Source: JAKOUY01 sp037045185
Lineage (GTDB): Bacteria > Actinomycetota > Acidimicrobiia > Acidimicrobiales > Ilumatobacteraceae
Direction of reading: 5' to 3'
Assembly: GCA_037045185.1 (NCBI GenBank)
Contig: JBAOHQ010000004.1
Span: forward strand, 682,001-746,000
DNA: 64,000 nt
Part shown: positions 38,163-49,966 of the stretch, piece by piece
How the letters are laid out: the number at the start of each line of letters is the position of its first letter
Position numbering within the stretch: the first letter of the stretch is position 1
The notes under the pieces: model-generated
Told to the model about the DNA's origin: nothing
Database searches by the model: none
Seen by the model: only the letters and a program-made list of their open reading frames with translations
Translations under genes and position numbers: made by a program

Positions 38163-38942
38163 TCAGCTCCCCGTGTAGCGGGGCTCGCGGCCGTCGGCGC
38201 GTGCGGCCTTGAACTCGGCGAAGTCGTCGCTCCTGTTCACGAACGTCTGGAAGATCAGTTCGTCGGCCATGCTCGAGCGCACCGACGCCTCGCTGAGATG
38301 GCGGATCACCCGGCGGGCCATCTTCACCGTCACCGCTGGCGCCGCGGCGATCTTCGTGGCCATCTCCATGGCGGTGTCGAGCAGTGCCTCGGCCGGGACC
38401 ACCCGGCTGACCACGCCGTGGCCGAGGGCCTCCTCGGCACTCATCGGCCGGCCGGTCAGAACCAGGTCGCTGACCACGCCGTGACCGCACATCTGGTACA
38501 GCCGGCCGACGCCGCCGGTGTCAGGGATCACGCCGTGGCCCACTTCGGGCAGCATGAACCGGGCGCCTTCGGCGGCAATGCGGATGTCGCACAACAGGGC
38601 GCGCTGGAAGCTACCGCCGATGGCCCAGCCGTGGATGGCCACGATGACCGGCGCGTCCAGATCGAAGACCCGGAGGATGCCCCGATGGCCCCGGCTCATC
38701 AGCTGGTGATGACTCAACTCGGTGACGTTGGTGCCGATGGCGCCGACGTCACGGCCCGACGACCACGACTTGCCCTCGCCGCGCCAGACGACGGCGCGGA
38801 TGTCCGCCCGCCCGGCGAGGTGGCCGAGGATGTCGAACAGCTGCACGTCCATCTCGTCGGTGAAGGCGTTGTGCTTGTCGACGTTGTCGTTGACGATCAC
38901 GGCGATCGCGCCGTGCTCCTCGAGGCGTACCGAACCGGCCAT
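38163..38942 (-). CDS. Enoyl-CoA hydratase/isomerase family protein
   Basis: Crotonase-fold protein of 259 residues. It shows GKSWSSGRDVGAIG, the oxyanion-hole region HGWAIGGSFQRALLCD and the Glu of LPEVGHGVIPDTGG. The first catalytic Glu of classical hydratases is replaced (SFQRA rather than a CELA-type sequence), so isomerase or another crotonase activity is as likely as hydration. It precedes the dienoyl-CoA reductase, fitting unsaturated fatty-acid degradation. Confidence 0.85.
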   Translation of the reverse strand: MAGSVRLEEHGAIAVIVNDNVDKHNAFTDEMDVQLFDILGHLAGRADIRAVVWRGEGKSWSSGRDVGAIGTNVTELSHHQLMSRGHRGILRVFDLDAPVIVAIHGWAIGGSFQRALLCDIRIAAEGARFMLPEVGHGVIPDTGGVGRLYQMCGHGVVSDLVLTGRPMSAEEALGHGVVSRVVPAEALLDTAMEMATKIAAAPAVTVKMARRVIRHLSEASVRSSMADELIFQTFVNRSDDFAEFKAARADGREPRYTGS

Positions 38943-39050
38943 GCCCGGACGTTACCGGTCGTGACCGTCGGCCCTCGGGCCGTGGGACGCCGCCGTATCT
39001 GGGTCCGCTGAGACCCATCTATCGTCTGACCGTCCGAGGGGGGTCCGTCG

Positions 39051-42000
39051 ATGACCGAGCACACCCAATTGCCGCCGCCGGCGCCGGCGTCGGCGCCGCG
39101 CCGCCAACTGCGCCTGGCGTTGTCGATGAACGGTGGTGTCTCACTGGCGGTGTGGATCGGTGGCGCGGTCGCCGAGGTGGATCGCATCCGCCGCGGCGAG
39201 GACGACTTCTGGCGTGATCTGCTGACCGGCTGCGGCTACTTCGCCGAGGCGCAGGTGGACGTGATGGCCGGGGCCAGCGCTGGTGGTCTGAATGCCGTGA
39301 TGATGGCCGCGGCCATTCACGCCAACGTGCCCTTCGCCCGCTTCATCGGCGTCTGGCAGGAGGCCGCGGACATCACCGAGCTGGTCCGTGAGCCGCGCCG
39401 GGCGCTCACCGTGGAGACCTATCCGGACAGCGGCCTGCGGCGCAACGGGGCCCGCGCCGTGCTCGACGGCGGCTACTTCCTCGACACGCTGCACGACGCG
39501 CTGGACAAGGTGGCGCCGGCGGCGCCATCCACATTGAGCCACGACCTGGCGGTGTTGGTGAGCGCCACGTTGGTGCGTTCCAACGCGGTGGAGTTCCGTG
39601 ATGTACCGGGCGACCCGATCAGTGACTCACGCGGTGACGCCTATTTCCACGTGGCCAAGCGTGGGTCGCACCAGTTGGGAATGGACGGGTTTGCCGATCC
39701 CGGCGGGGTGGCCGACCGTTGGGCGCTGGCGCGCATCGGCCGGGCGACGTCCAGCCTGCCTGGGCTGTTCGAACCCTGCGAGTTCTCCGCCGGGCAGTTC
39801 GGCTCACGCCTGGTGGGCGCCTTCCGCCATGACCGCCCCACCGTGGAGATCATGGATGGCGGGGTGGTCGACAACGTCCCCATCGCCCGGGCGATCCGGG
39901 CGATCTACAACAGCCCGGCCACCACCGCCGTCCGGCGAGTCCTGCTGTACCTGCACCCCGACCCCGGTGGACCCGACCGTGGCGAGCCCGACGACCCGGA
40001 CTCGGTCGTGGGTGTCGTCGGTTCGTTCTCCGGCAAGCGCGCCGAGAGCATCCGTGAGGACATCGAGGTGCTGCGCGCCCACAACGACGGCGTCGAGCGG
40101 CGCCGGGCGTTGGCGGTCGCCTTGCTCAGCCGGACCACCGCCTCGGACGGCGTCGTCGCGTCCAGCGAGAACGTGGCGGCCCTGAAGCAGGCAGCCGACC
40201 GGGCCCTGCTGCTGCGGGCGATGACCGACCCGGCCTCGGAGCTGGGCTGGCACGCGCCGCTCGCTCCCCGCCTGGCCCCATTGATCGACGCCCCCGGTGA
40301 CGAGAGCAAACGGGATCTCGCCGCCAACGTGACCTCGTCGCTGGCGGCCAATCCGGCGGTGCTGGTGGCCGCCGAGTGCCGCCGGGCCGTCGCAGCGCTG
40401 CGCTGGACGGTCTTCCTGGCCCAGCAGGACGGGGCCACGGCGGACTTCAGCGCCACGCTCAGCAAGCTCGACACCCTGGCCACGCTGACGGATCTGGTGC
40501 AGTCGTATCAGTTGGCCCGGATGCTCGGCCACGGCCCGGAACACGACGCCGACCCGACGCCTGGCGGCCGGCTTCAGGCCTCGTTCGCCGAGTTGCAGGC
40601 CCTGACCGTCGATCCCGACCTGGGGGTCAATCCGCCGTCGGTGGGGCTGCCGGCGAGTGTCGCAGCGACCTGGACGGCGCTGGCCACCTGGGACCTCACC
40701 CGCGCCGGCGCCGGCGCGGCGACCCTGGCGGTCGTGTTGTCCGAGCGCATCGGCGACGCCTTGCGGCTGCTGCCCGAGGCGTCGCCCAGCGGAGCTGCCA
40801 CCGCGGCGCTCGCCAACATGCGCACGGTTGGCGCCGCCGCCCTGCAGGAGGTGACGGCGCGTCTCTTGCAGCTGCTGTCCGAGCCGGTGGCCAGCGACCA
40901 GCGCATCGACTTCGTACGTGTCGCCGGCGACGTGATCACCGAGGCGTCCCGCCGGTTTCTTGCCGACGGGATGCAGGACAAGGTGGGCGATCGCATCGCC
41001 GGCAAGCAGTTGCACCATCTCGGGGCGTTCTTCCATCGTGGCTGGCGGGACAACGACTGGCGCTGGGGCCGGCTGGACTCGGTGCCGGCGCTGCTCGACG
41101 CGGTGCTCGACGACCAGGCCGTCGCCCACCTGCGTGCCAGCGCCCCGGCCCGCTTTGCCGCCGCGCTGGAGGACAACCCGACAGCCGACGCGCTGAAGCA
41201 GCGGTTGCTGCTGATCCGCCAGGCACAGATCGTCGCCGACGAGTTGGACCTGGAGTCCGAGGATCCCGAGACGGTGTTCGCCAGCGCTCAGTTCCAGCGC
41301 TGGCGTCAGCGGGATCGGCGCCTGGCGTCGCTGCTGGGGAGCCGTCAGCTGCTGAGTGCCGGCAACCGGGCGGCGATGACGGCCACCCGGGTCGTGGCCT
41401 ACCGGGCAGGTTGGAAACTGTGGACGGGTGTGCAGCTGCTTCGCCCGATCGTGCTGGCGATCATGGGCTTCGCCCTCGGTGGTCGGTGGGCGGCGCCGGC
41501 GCTGGCGTGGTCGGCGTGCGTGCTCGGGGCGATTCGCACCGACGGCGACACCGCCCGTGGATGGGTGTTCGGGCTCGGCGTTGCCTCGGTGATCGTCGCC
41601 GTGCTGATGGTCGAGTGGTGGCTCCGCCCGACTCGCCCGTGGTACCGCTGGGTGGTGCCCTACGCCCTGGCGCTAGCCGGTATCGGTGTGGGCGCGGTGG
41701 CCATCTCCCACCGCGACGAGTTGCGCAGGGCCGAGATCCCGATCCTGCACTGGTCGGCGTGGTGGGTGGTTCCGGCGCTGGCGGCGACGGTGGCCTCGTT
41801 CTCGCTGTTCTTCTGGATGCGTTGGTACGCCTGCGCTCTGATGATGACGATGGTCACCGCGCTGTACGGCGGCGCAGCGTTCCTGGCCTCGCAGTACAAG
41901 ACCGGTCGGCACTGGGGGTTCCTCGGCTCGCTGCCGATCACCCGGTCGATCTGGACGGCGTTCATCGTCGCCGTGCTGGTGCTGCCGGTGGTAGCCATGA

Positions 42001-42068
42001 CCTTCCCGGAGACGTGGCTGTCGCCGCCGCGGCGCCGACCCTCCGGCGGGCGCGCCCGGCGCGGGTAA
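39051..42068 (+). CDS. Patatin-related phospholipase with DUF3376-like region and C-terminal membrane domain
   Basis: Very large patatin-like protein of 1005 residues. The oxyanion-hole segment is SMNGGVSLAVWIGG (about 25-38), the nucleophile elbow is GASAGG with Ser76, and the catalytic Asp is in MDGGVVDN (about 269). A long helical middle region follows, then about seven hydrophobic helices from roughly residue 790 to 985. This matches the patatin-related TIGR03607 type found in actinobacteria, expected to hydrolyse membrane lipids or acyl esters. It stands alone between divergent beta-oxidation genes and pncB. Confidence 0.85.
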   Translation: MTEHTQLPPPAPASAPRRQLRLALSMNGGVSLAVWIGGAVAEVDRIRRGEDDFWRDLLTGCGYFAEAQVDVMAGASAGGLNAVMMAAAIHANVPFARFIGVWQEAADITELVREPRRALTVETYPDSGLRRNGARAVLDGGYFLDTLHDALDKVAPAAPSTLSHDLAVLVSATLVRSNAVEFRDVPGDPISDSRGDAYFHVAKRGSHQLGMDGFADPGGVADRWALARIGRATSSLPGLFEPCEFSAGQFGSRLVGAFRHDRPTVEIMDGGVVDNVPIARAIRAIYNSPATTAVRRVLLYLHPDPGGPDRGEPDDPDSVVGVVGSFSGKRAESIREDIEVLRAHNDGVERRRALAVALLSRTTASDGVVASSENVAALKQAADRALLLRAMTDPASELGWHAPLAPRLAPLIDAPGDESKRDLAANVTSSLAANPAVLVAAECRRAVAALRWTVFLAQQDGATADFSATLSKLDTLATLTDLVQSYQLARMLGHGPEHDADPTPGGRLQASFAELQALTVDPDLGVNPPSVGLPASVAATWTALATWDLTRAGAGAATLAVVLSERIGDALRLLPEASPSGAATAALANMRTVGAAALQEVTARLLQLLSEPVASDQRIDFVRVAGDVITEASRRFLADGMQDKVGDRIAGKQLHHLGAFFHRGWRDNDWRWGRLDSVPALLDAVLDDQAVAHLRASAPARFAAALEDNPTADALKQRLLLIRQAQIVADELDLESEDPETVFASAQFQRWRQRDRRLASLLGSRQLLSAGNRAAMTATRVVAYRAGWKLWTGVQLLRPIVLAIMGFALGGRWAAPALAWSACVLGAIRTDGDTARGWVFGLGVASVIVAVLMVEWWLRPTRPWYRWVVPYALALAGIGVGAVAISHRDELRRAEIPILHWSAWWVVPALAATVASFSLFFWMRWYACALMMTMVTALYGGAAFLASQYKTGRHWGFLGSLPITRSIWTAFIVAVLVLPVVAMTFPETWLSPPRRRPSGGRARRG

Positions 42069-42077
42069 GTTGCGTCG

Positions 42078-43362
42078 GTGGCCGGCGCCGTGACCGCCTT
42101 GCAGGTGGATCTCTACGAACTCACCATGCTGCAGGCGGCGCTGGCCGACGGCTCCGCCCACCGGCGATGCGTGTTCGAGGTGTTCACCCGCCGGCTGAGC
42201 CGCGGCCGGCGATTCGGCATCGTCGCCGGAGTGGACCGCCTGCTCGACGAGTTGGAGGAGCGCCGCTTCACCGGCGAGCAGGTCGCCTGGCTGCGCCAGC
42301 ACACCCGGCTGAGCCCGCAGACGTGCGCGTGGCTCGCCGATCACCGGTTCACCGGCGACATCACCGGCTATGTGGAGGGTGAGGCGTACTTCCCGAACTC
42401 ACCCGTGCTGCGCGTCGAGGGCACGTTTGCCGAGTGCACGCTGCTGGAGACGCTGGTGCTCGGGATGCTCAACCACGACAGTGCCGTGGCCTCGGCAGCG
42501 GTGCGGATGGTGATCGCCGCCGGTGACCGTCCGTGCATCGAGATGGGCTCGCGACGAACCCACGAGGACAGCGCCATGGCCTCGGCGCGTGCCGCCTACG
42601 TCGCCGGGTTCGCCAGTACGTCCAACGTCGCCGCCGGCAAGGTCTACGGCATCCCCGTGGCCGGTACCGCAGCGCACAGTTGGACGATGCTGCACGACAC
42701 CGAGGCCCAGGCCTTCGCCTCGCAGGTGGCGGCGTTCGGCGCCGAGACCACCCTGCTGGTTGACACCTACGACATCTCCCGCGGCGTGCGCACGGCCATC
42801 GAGGTGGCGGGTACCGGGCTGGCCGCGGTGCGCATCGACTCCGGTGATCTCGCCGTCCTCGCCCGCCAGACCCGCGAGCAACTCGACTCGCTGGGCGCCA
42901 CCACGACGCGCGATCGTGCTGTCCGGTGATCTGGACGAGTTCGCCGTCGCCGCTCTCGCGGCGGCGCCCGTCGACGCCTACGGGATCGGTACGGCGGTGG
43001 TCGCCGGATCCGGGGTTCCCAGCGCCGGCTTCGTCTACAAGCTCGTCGAAGTCGACGGGCACCCGGTAGAGAAGCGGTCTGAGGACAAGCAGTCCACCGG
43101 TGGCCGCAAGGACGTCGTCCGCCGCCACCGACCCAGCGGCACGGCCACCGAGGAGTGCGTCTCGATCGGTGGACCGCCGGCAGCCGAACCCGGTGACCGT
43201 CACGTCCAGGTCCCACTGGTGCGCGCCGGCTGGCGGGTCCACCGCGCCACGGTCGCCGAGACCCGGGAGCACGTCCGCAGCGTGCTGGGCTCGCTGCCCT
43301 GGCAGGCCCTGGCCCTGTCCGGCGGCGACCCGGCCATCCCCACCACCCTCCACCGCCCCTGA
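42078..43362 (+). CDS. pncB: Nicotinate phosphoribosyltransferase, one frameshift
   Basis: Converts nicotinate and PRPP to nicotinate mononucleotide in NAD salvage. Frame A from the GTG at 42078 has LQVDLYELTMLQAAL, EMGSRRTHEDSAMASARAAY and VAGTAAHSWTM. One extra base at about 42905-42912 breaks the conserved TTTRIVLSGDLDEF. Frame B continues with GSGVPSAGFVYKLVEVDG to the stop at 43362. Joined, it is about 427 residues, the usual length. Two inverted-repeat elements follow its stop. Confidence 0.9.
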
Positions 43363-43363
43363 C

Positions 43364-43412
43364 CGTTTGTTCACTCAGAATCCAGCGGGACTGGAGATCA
43401 CGTGAACAAACG
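43364..43412. repeat. Inverted-repeat element TTTGTTCAC/GTGAACAAA, copy 1
   Basis: A perfect 9-base stem (TTTGTTCAC and GTGAACAAA, extended by CG on each side) encloses a core with AGCGGGACTGGAGATCA. It lies two bases after the pncB stop, at a convergent junction. Copies 2 and 3 are at 43464 and 57058. No T tract is present, so it resembles a REP-type palindrome more than a classical terminator, though it may stop transcription. Confidence 0.8.
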
Positions 43413-43463
43413 GGTCGCGGTGACCGAGCCCTGAATGGGATCGGGTGGCCCACCTCGCCCGGG

Positions 43464-43508
43464 TTTGTTCACTCAGAACCCAGCGGGACTGGAGATCACG
43501 TGAACAAA
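43464..43508. repeat. Inverted-repeat element TTTGTTCAC/GTGAACAAA, copy 2
   Basis: It has the same 9-base stem and nearly the same core as copy 1 in the same orientation, about 100 bases away. Only two core bases differ. It ends six bases before the stop of the convergent ATP-grasp gene. Confidence 0.8.
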
Positions 43509-43513
43509 GCGAG

Positions 43514-44744
43514 TCAGTGGACGGCGAGGGCGTGGCGGAGCTTGTGGGCGAGCGAGGTGGTGTGGGCCGGGGTGTCGCCGACGACCATCCCGGTAATCAG
43601 GCTGATGTTGTCGCTGTCCTCGCTGGCCTCCCACAGCCGGATGGGGACGAACTCTCCGCGTTCGCCGAAGGGGGCAAGGCGTGCCAGGGCCGCCTCGAGC
43701 GGGCCGTCAACCGAGGCGTCGAACGAGTCCGACACCGCGGTGCCGACGCGCCCGGTCGCCGATTCGTGCAGCAGCAGCTGTGGAGTGCTGGACACCATTC
43801 GGAAGTTGAGGTCGAACATCACCGGCGCCCCAGCCGTGGTGACCGCGACGTCGAATCCGGCGACGCCCCGATAGCCGCGCCGGCGGGCATCGTCGGCAAC
43901 CGCGACGGACGCCTCGACCAGCTCGACCGGAGGTTCGCAGGTCGGGTCGACCCGGCTGCCGCACTGCTCACCGGGCCGCTCGATCAACTGCACGGCCGAG
44001 CCGACGTATGTGACCGTGTTGTCGAGGACTGCCACCGTCATTCCCCACCCCGTGCGCAGATCGAGGGCACGCTCCACCCGAACGGCGTGGTGCGGCGGTC
44101 CGTCGGCGAGCCAGGTGATGGCTGCCCGTCGTGCCGCCTCGTCCACGCAGTACCGGATGTCCACGCCGGAGCCACACGCTCCGGCGACGCACGCCTTGAC
44201 GAACACCGCCTCGCCGCCGAACGCGCCCAGCAGCCCGACGGTGTCGTCAGGATCCAGGAGCACGAACGGGGGAACCAGGCGCGCGGTCAACGGGCGCCAC
44301 CAACTCGGCAAGGTTGGCCTTGTCGTTCAGCCAGCCATACAGGTCGTTCGGCACCAGCGCGGCCCCCGGGGGGATGCGATCGGCAGGAATCGGGTACGGC
44401 CCCGCTAGCCGATACCCCGTGTCCGCCAACCCGCTGGCGAGCGCGTACGCCTGCTCTTCGGTGGCGTAGGTCTTGACCAGGCCCGAGGCGATCCGCTCGT
44501 CCAGCTGCACTCCGCACTGATTGAAGAACTGGCGGGCACTTCTGGTCAGCAACTGCTCGTGGCACACCGCGGGCATCGTCCCGGTCACCGGCAGGGCCAA
44601 CCCGGCGGCGGCGTCGACCCGGAACGGCGCCAGGAACACCCACGGCCCATCGGCGTACTACGCGCGCGGGGTGAAGGCGGTGCGCTGCGGGTGGAGCCGG
44701 TCCAGCGTGATCGTCGGCTCGATCGGGTCGAGGGCCGCGCTCAC
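43514..44744 (-). CDS. ATP-grasp protein with preATP-grasp-like N-terminus, frameshift and in-frame TAG
   Basis: Third gene of an ATP-grasp cluster, about 409 residues when repaired. The GTG at 44744 overlaps the stop of the upstream ATP-grasp gene. Codon 29 is TAG (44660-44658), yet the same frame continues with GPWVFLAPFRVD to LYGWLNDKANLAELV. An extra base at about 44293-44298 then shifts to PLTARLVPPFVLLD. ATP-grasp features are Lys in GEAVFVKACVAGACGSG and the metal-binding FDLNFR in GVAGFDVAVTTAGAPVMFDL. The N-terminal NDK segment recalls preATP-grasp domains of peptide ligases. It is either a decayed gene or carries two sequence errors. Confidence 0.6.
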
Positions 44745-45574
44745 GACGCTGCGCCGGCGAGACGTTCGATGGCCTCGGCCAGGTGGGTGATGTTCGGTCC
44801 GGGTGATGTCGGGGTGCGCTGGCTGACCGGAGTCTTGTTGGCGTCCAGCAGGATCGCCTCACCGTCGCGCATGAGGTAGTCGAACTTGCCGTAGTCGATG
44901 CCGAGGTCACGGCGGCGCTCGCGCAGGCTCTCGGGGATCTCGTCGATGTAGTCGTACCGCCGGGTGTTGCTGAACTTCACCACGGGGTCGGCGCTATAGG
45001 ACTTGGTGGCGTACTCGTGGTCGCCGAAGAACATCCAGTTGCGCAGCACGTATTCGTCGCCCTCGCGCTCGGCGACGAACTGCTCGACGACGAGATCCCG
45101 CCGGCGCCAGACCCAGCTGGGCACCCGCGCCGGGTGGTCGAGCACCGGGTACGTCTTGGGGAGCGTACGGATCCATGCCCACGGCAGGTGATCGGTGAGC
45201 CGGCGGCGGACACGCGCCCACTCCCAGCGCCCCAGCCCGGTGCGCTCGCCGGAACTCGACGAGTTGTCGTTGGTCTTGACGATGACGGGGCCGTCGTAGC
45301 CGTCCGCCTCGGTGACCAGCATCCGGCTGACCCGGTGCTTGGAGATGTCGAGCGCGGCCGCGTTGATCAGCGGACGATGGTGCGGGTTGGCGGGCAGCCA
45401 GGAAGGATCCACGACGGTGCGGTCGATGTGCACCACGCCGATGTCGCTGTCCAGCACGTCGCAGTTGCCTATTGCGACCGTGTGGCCGGCGTCGCGCCAC
45501 AGATCGACCATCATGCTGAGCATGTACTGGTGGCCAAGCGGCTGCCCGTCGCCGGTGATGACCTGAATGTTCAC
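44741..45574 (-). CDS. ATP-grasp fold protein, unknown function (paralogue 2)
   Basis: A 277-residue protein from the GTG at 45574, starting VNIQVITGDGQPLGHQYMLS. It contains HIDRTVVDPSWLPANPHHRP, the nucleotide-binding Lys in GPVIVKTNDNSSSSGERTG, and a C-terminal metal site DYGKFDYLMRDGEAILLDAN. This is the RimK/glutathione-synthetase-like ATP-grasp plan, forming amide or similar bonds through an acyl phosphate. It is clearly paralogous to the gene at 45708-46538. The stop overlaps the next ATP-grasp start. The substrate is unknown. Confidence 0.72.
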   Translation of the reverse strand: MNIQVITGDGQPLGHQYMLSMMVDLWRDAGHTVAIGNCDVLDSDIGVVHIDRTVVDPSWLPANPHHRPLINAAALDISKHRVSRMLVTEADGYDGPVIVKTNDNSSSSGERTGLGRWEWARVRRRLTDHLPWAWIRTLPKTYPVLDHPARVPSWVWRRRDLVVEQFVAEREGDEYVLRNWMFFGDHEYATKSYSADPVVKFSNTRRYDYIDEIPESLRERRRDLGIDYGKFDYLMRDGEAILLDANKTPVSQRTPTSPGPNITHLAEAIERLAGAAS

Positions 45575-45660
45575 GGCGGAAGTCTTGCCGAGACGCCCGT
45601 GTCTGGCGGACGTGACCCTGGTTGCGAGTTCTCGGGCGCGGTGATGAGGTGTACGTGCAC
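45571..45660 (-). CDS. Possible 29-residue small ORF between ATP-grasp genes
   Basis: A GTG-started frame encodes a 29-residue peptide beginning VHVHLITAPENSQPG and ending in SARLPP. Its stop overlaps the GTG of the following ATP-grasp gene. The first codons resemble the N-terminus MHIHVITGDG of the flanking ATP-grasp genes, so it may be a remnant of duplication. A coupling leader or substrate peptide is a more speculative reading. No clear ribosome-binding site is seen. Confidence 0.25.
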   Translation of the reverse strand: MHVHLITAPENSQPGSRPPDTGVSARLPP

Positions 45661-45707
45661 TGCGATCAGCTTTGCCTATCCGGGTCGTGCCGATCGTGCC
45701 GCTGGGT

Positions 45708-46538
45708 CTATCCGGCGGCCACGTAGTGGTGGATGCCCGCAGCCAGTCGTGTGATGTTCGGACGGTCCGGTCCGTCGCCCTGGCGCAATGTCGGGGTCTT
45801 GTTGGCGTCGAGGAGAATGGCCTCACCGTCGACGATCACGAAGTCGAACTTGCCGTAGTCGGCGCCCATCTCGGCGCGCCGCCGGCGCAGCGAGTCCGGC
45901 ACCTCGGTGATCGGTTCGATGCGATCGGACTGGAACGTCTTGACGACGGGTCGTGGTCCGCTCATCTTGACCACGTACTCCCGGTCGCCGAGGAAGGACC
46001 ACACCCGTACGACGTAGTCGTTGCCGTTGCGTTCGGGGGTGAAGCGTTCGACGACGAGGTCGGACCGTTTCCAGACCCAGGTGGGGACGTGGGTGGCGTC
46101 GTCGAGGATGGGGTAGCGGCGGGGGAGGGTGCGCACCATGGTCCAGGGGAGTCGGGTGGTGAGTTTTCGGCGAATGCGAGTGGCGGTCCAGCGGCTGGTG
46201 CCGATGCGTTCGCCGGAGCCGGTCGAGTTGGCGTTGGTCTTGATGATGACCGGGCCGCGGTAGCCGTCGTCGGGGTGGACGAGTTGGTGGCTGATGGCGG
46301 TCTTGGAGATGTCGAGGAGGTTGGCGTTGAGGAGTGGCCGGCGGTGTGGGTTGGCGGGGAGTGCGCTGGTGGGAATGGTGGTGAGGTCGATGTGGACGAT
46401 GCCGATGTCGGCGTCGAGGACGTCGACCAGGCCGGACGACACCCGGTGTCCGGCCTCCCGCCAGACGTGCACGATCTGTCCCAGTGCGTACACGGCGTCG
46501 ACCGGCTCGCCGTCGCCGGTGATGACGTGGATGTGCAT
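45708..46538 (-). CDS. ATP-grasp fold protein, unknown function (paralogue 1)
   Basis: First gene of the ATP-grasp cluster, 276 residues, starting MHIHVITGDGEPVDAVYALG. It has HIDLTTIPTSALPANPHRRP, Lys in GPVIIKTNANSTGSGERIG, VWKRSDLVVERF and the metal-binding segment DYGKFDFVIVDGEAILLDAN followed by KTPT. Residues aligned with paralogue 2 keep the ATP and metal sites, so both may be active. It diverges from the amidohydrolase at 46610 across 71 bases that must hold both promoters. No familiar biosynthetic partner is adjacent. Confidence 0.72.
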   Translation of the reverse strand: MHIHVITGDGEPVDAVYALGQIVHVWREAGHRVSSGLVDVLDADIGIVHIDLTTIPTSALPANPHRRPLLNANLLDISKTAISHQLVHPDDGYRGPVIIKTNANSTGSGERIGTSRWTATRIRRKLTTRLPWTMVRTLPRRYPILDDATHVPTWVWKRSDLVVERFTPERNGNDYVVRVWSFLGDREYVVKMSGPRPVVKTFQSDRIEPITEVPDSLRRRRAEMGADYGKFDFVIVDGEAILLDANKTPTLRQGDGPDRPNITRLAAGIHHYVAAG

Positions 46539-46609
46539 GACGGGAGTCTGGTCGATCGGCGCTGCCGTCCCGGCAATTCGCGCCGTCGCCGTTCTGGTTC
46601 ACTACAGCA

Positions 46610-47413
46610 GTGATCGACACCCACGTCCACGTGGCCCATGCCGACCAGACGCGCTACCCGCGCCGCGCCGAGACCGGCCTGGGCAGCGGCTGGCGCGACA
46701 GTGCGCGACCGCCTCCCGAACAGGTGGCCGAGATCCTGGCCAGCGGCATCGACCGCGTCGTGATCGTCCAGGCGCTCGGGGTCTATGGCGACGACAACCG
46801 CTGCGCCGCCGACACGGTGGCCAGCGACCCGACGCGGATGTGCCTCGTGGCGGGCCTGCGCGTCCCGGCTGGCGTCTCCGAACTGCGCCGGTTGCTCAGT
46901 GGTCTGGCAATGCCGGCCTCCGGGGTGCGCCTGTTCGGCATCGGCGCCGACCCGGAGTGGGCGGACGGCGCCGACCCACTGATCGAGGTGTGCGCGGCGG
47001 CAGCGGTCACGCCGGTGGTCACCCTGTTCGGCCATCAACTGGCGGGGCTCAGCCGGCTGGCCGCTCGCCACCCGGAGCTGCCGATCGTGGTCGACCACTG
47101 CGGGTTTCCCGAGCGCGGCCCTGGCCTGGCGGCGGCCGAGGCGGCCTCCAACCTGGTCCTCAAGGTGACCAGCCATGTCCTCGACCACCAACCGGCGCCG
47201 GCCGTGTGGCTGGCGGCGCTGCGTGATCGTGTCGGCGCGCACCGGCTGTGCTGGGGGTCCGACCACCCGCAGCACCCCGGGACCTACGCCGCCAAGCTGA
47301 CCACGGTGCGGCGTGCCGTCGCCGGCTGGTCGACGGCCGATCGGGAGCAGTTCCTCGACGGCACGGCCGCGCAGTTGTTCCCGCCACCGGTACGCCCCTC
47401 ACGCAGATGCTGA
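46610..47413 (+). CDS. TIM-barrel metal-dependent hydrolase, amidohydrolase-2 type
   Basis: A 267-residue protein of the ACMSD/2-pyrone-4,6-dicarboxylate hydrolase branch. The N-terminal metal motif is DTHVHVAH (residues 3-10), further ligands lie in PIVVDHCGFP, and the C-terminal catalytic Asp is in CWGSDHPQHPG. Such enzymes hydrolyse lactones or decarboxylate acidic rings. It starts with GTG at 46610, diverges from the ATP-grasp genes and ends 60 bases before clpB. Confidence 0.83.
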   Translation: MIDTHVHVAHADQTRYPRRAETGLGSGWRDSARPPPEQVAEILASGIDRVVIVQALGVYGDDNRCAADTVASDPTRMCLVAGLRVPAGVSELRRLLSGLAMPASGVRLFGIGADPEWADGADPLIEVCAAAAVTPVVTLFGHQLAGLSRLAARHPELPIVVDHCGFPERGPGLAAAEAASNLVLKVTSHVLDHQPAPAVWLAALRDRVGAHRLCWGSDHPQHPGTYAAKLTTVRRAVAGWSTADREQFLDGTAAQLFPPPVRPSRRC

Positions 47414-47436
47414 TACACTAACGCTCAACTTTATTA
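47410..47436 (+). promoter_or_regulatory. Candidate clpB promoter with a HAIR-like site
   Basis: CTGATA (47410-47415) and TATTAA (47432-47437) are spaced 16 bases apart and could be -35 and -10 boxes. The same stretch (47409-47429) partly matches the HspR target CTTGAGT-N7-ACTCAAG: three of seven in the left half, five of seven in the right. HspR is encoded at 2746-3135 and is known to control clpB in related bacteria. The match is weak. Confidence 0.35.
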
Positions 47437-47473
47437 AGCGACCAGCTCGACCGAAAGGAACGACGACACAGGC

Positions 47474-49966
<2,493 letters not shown>

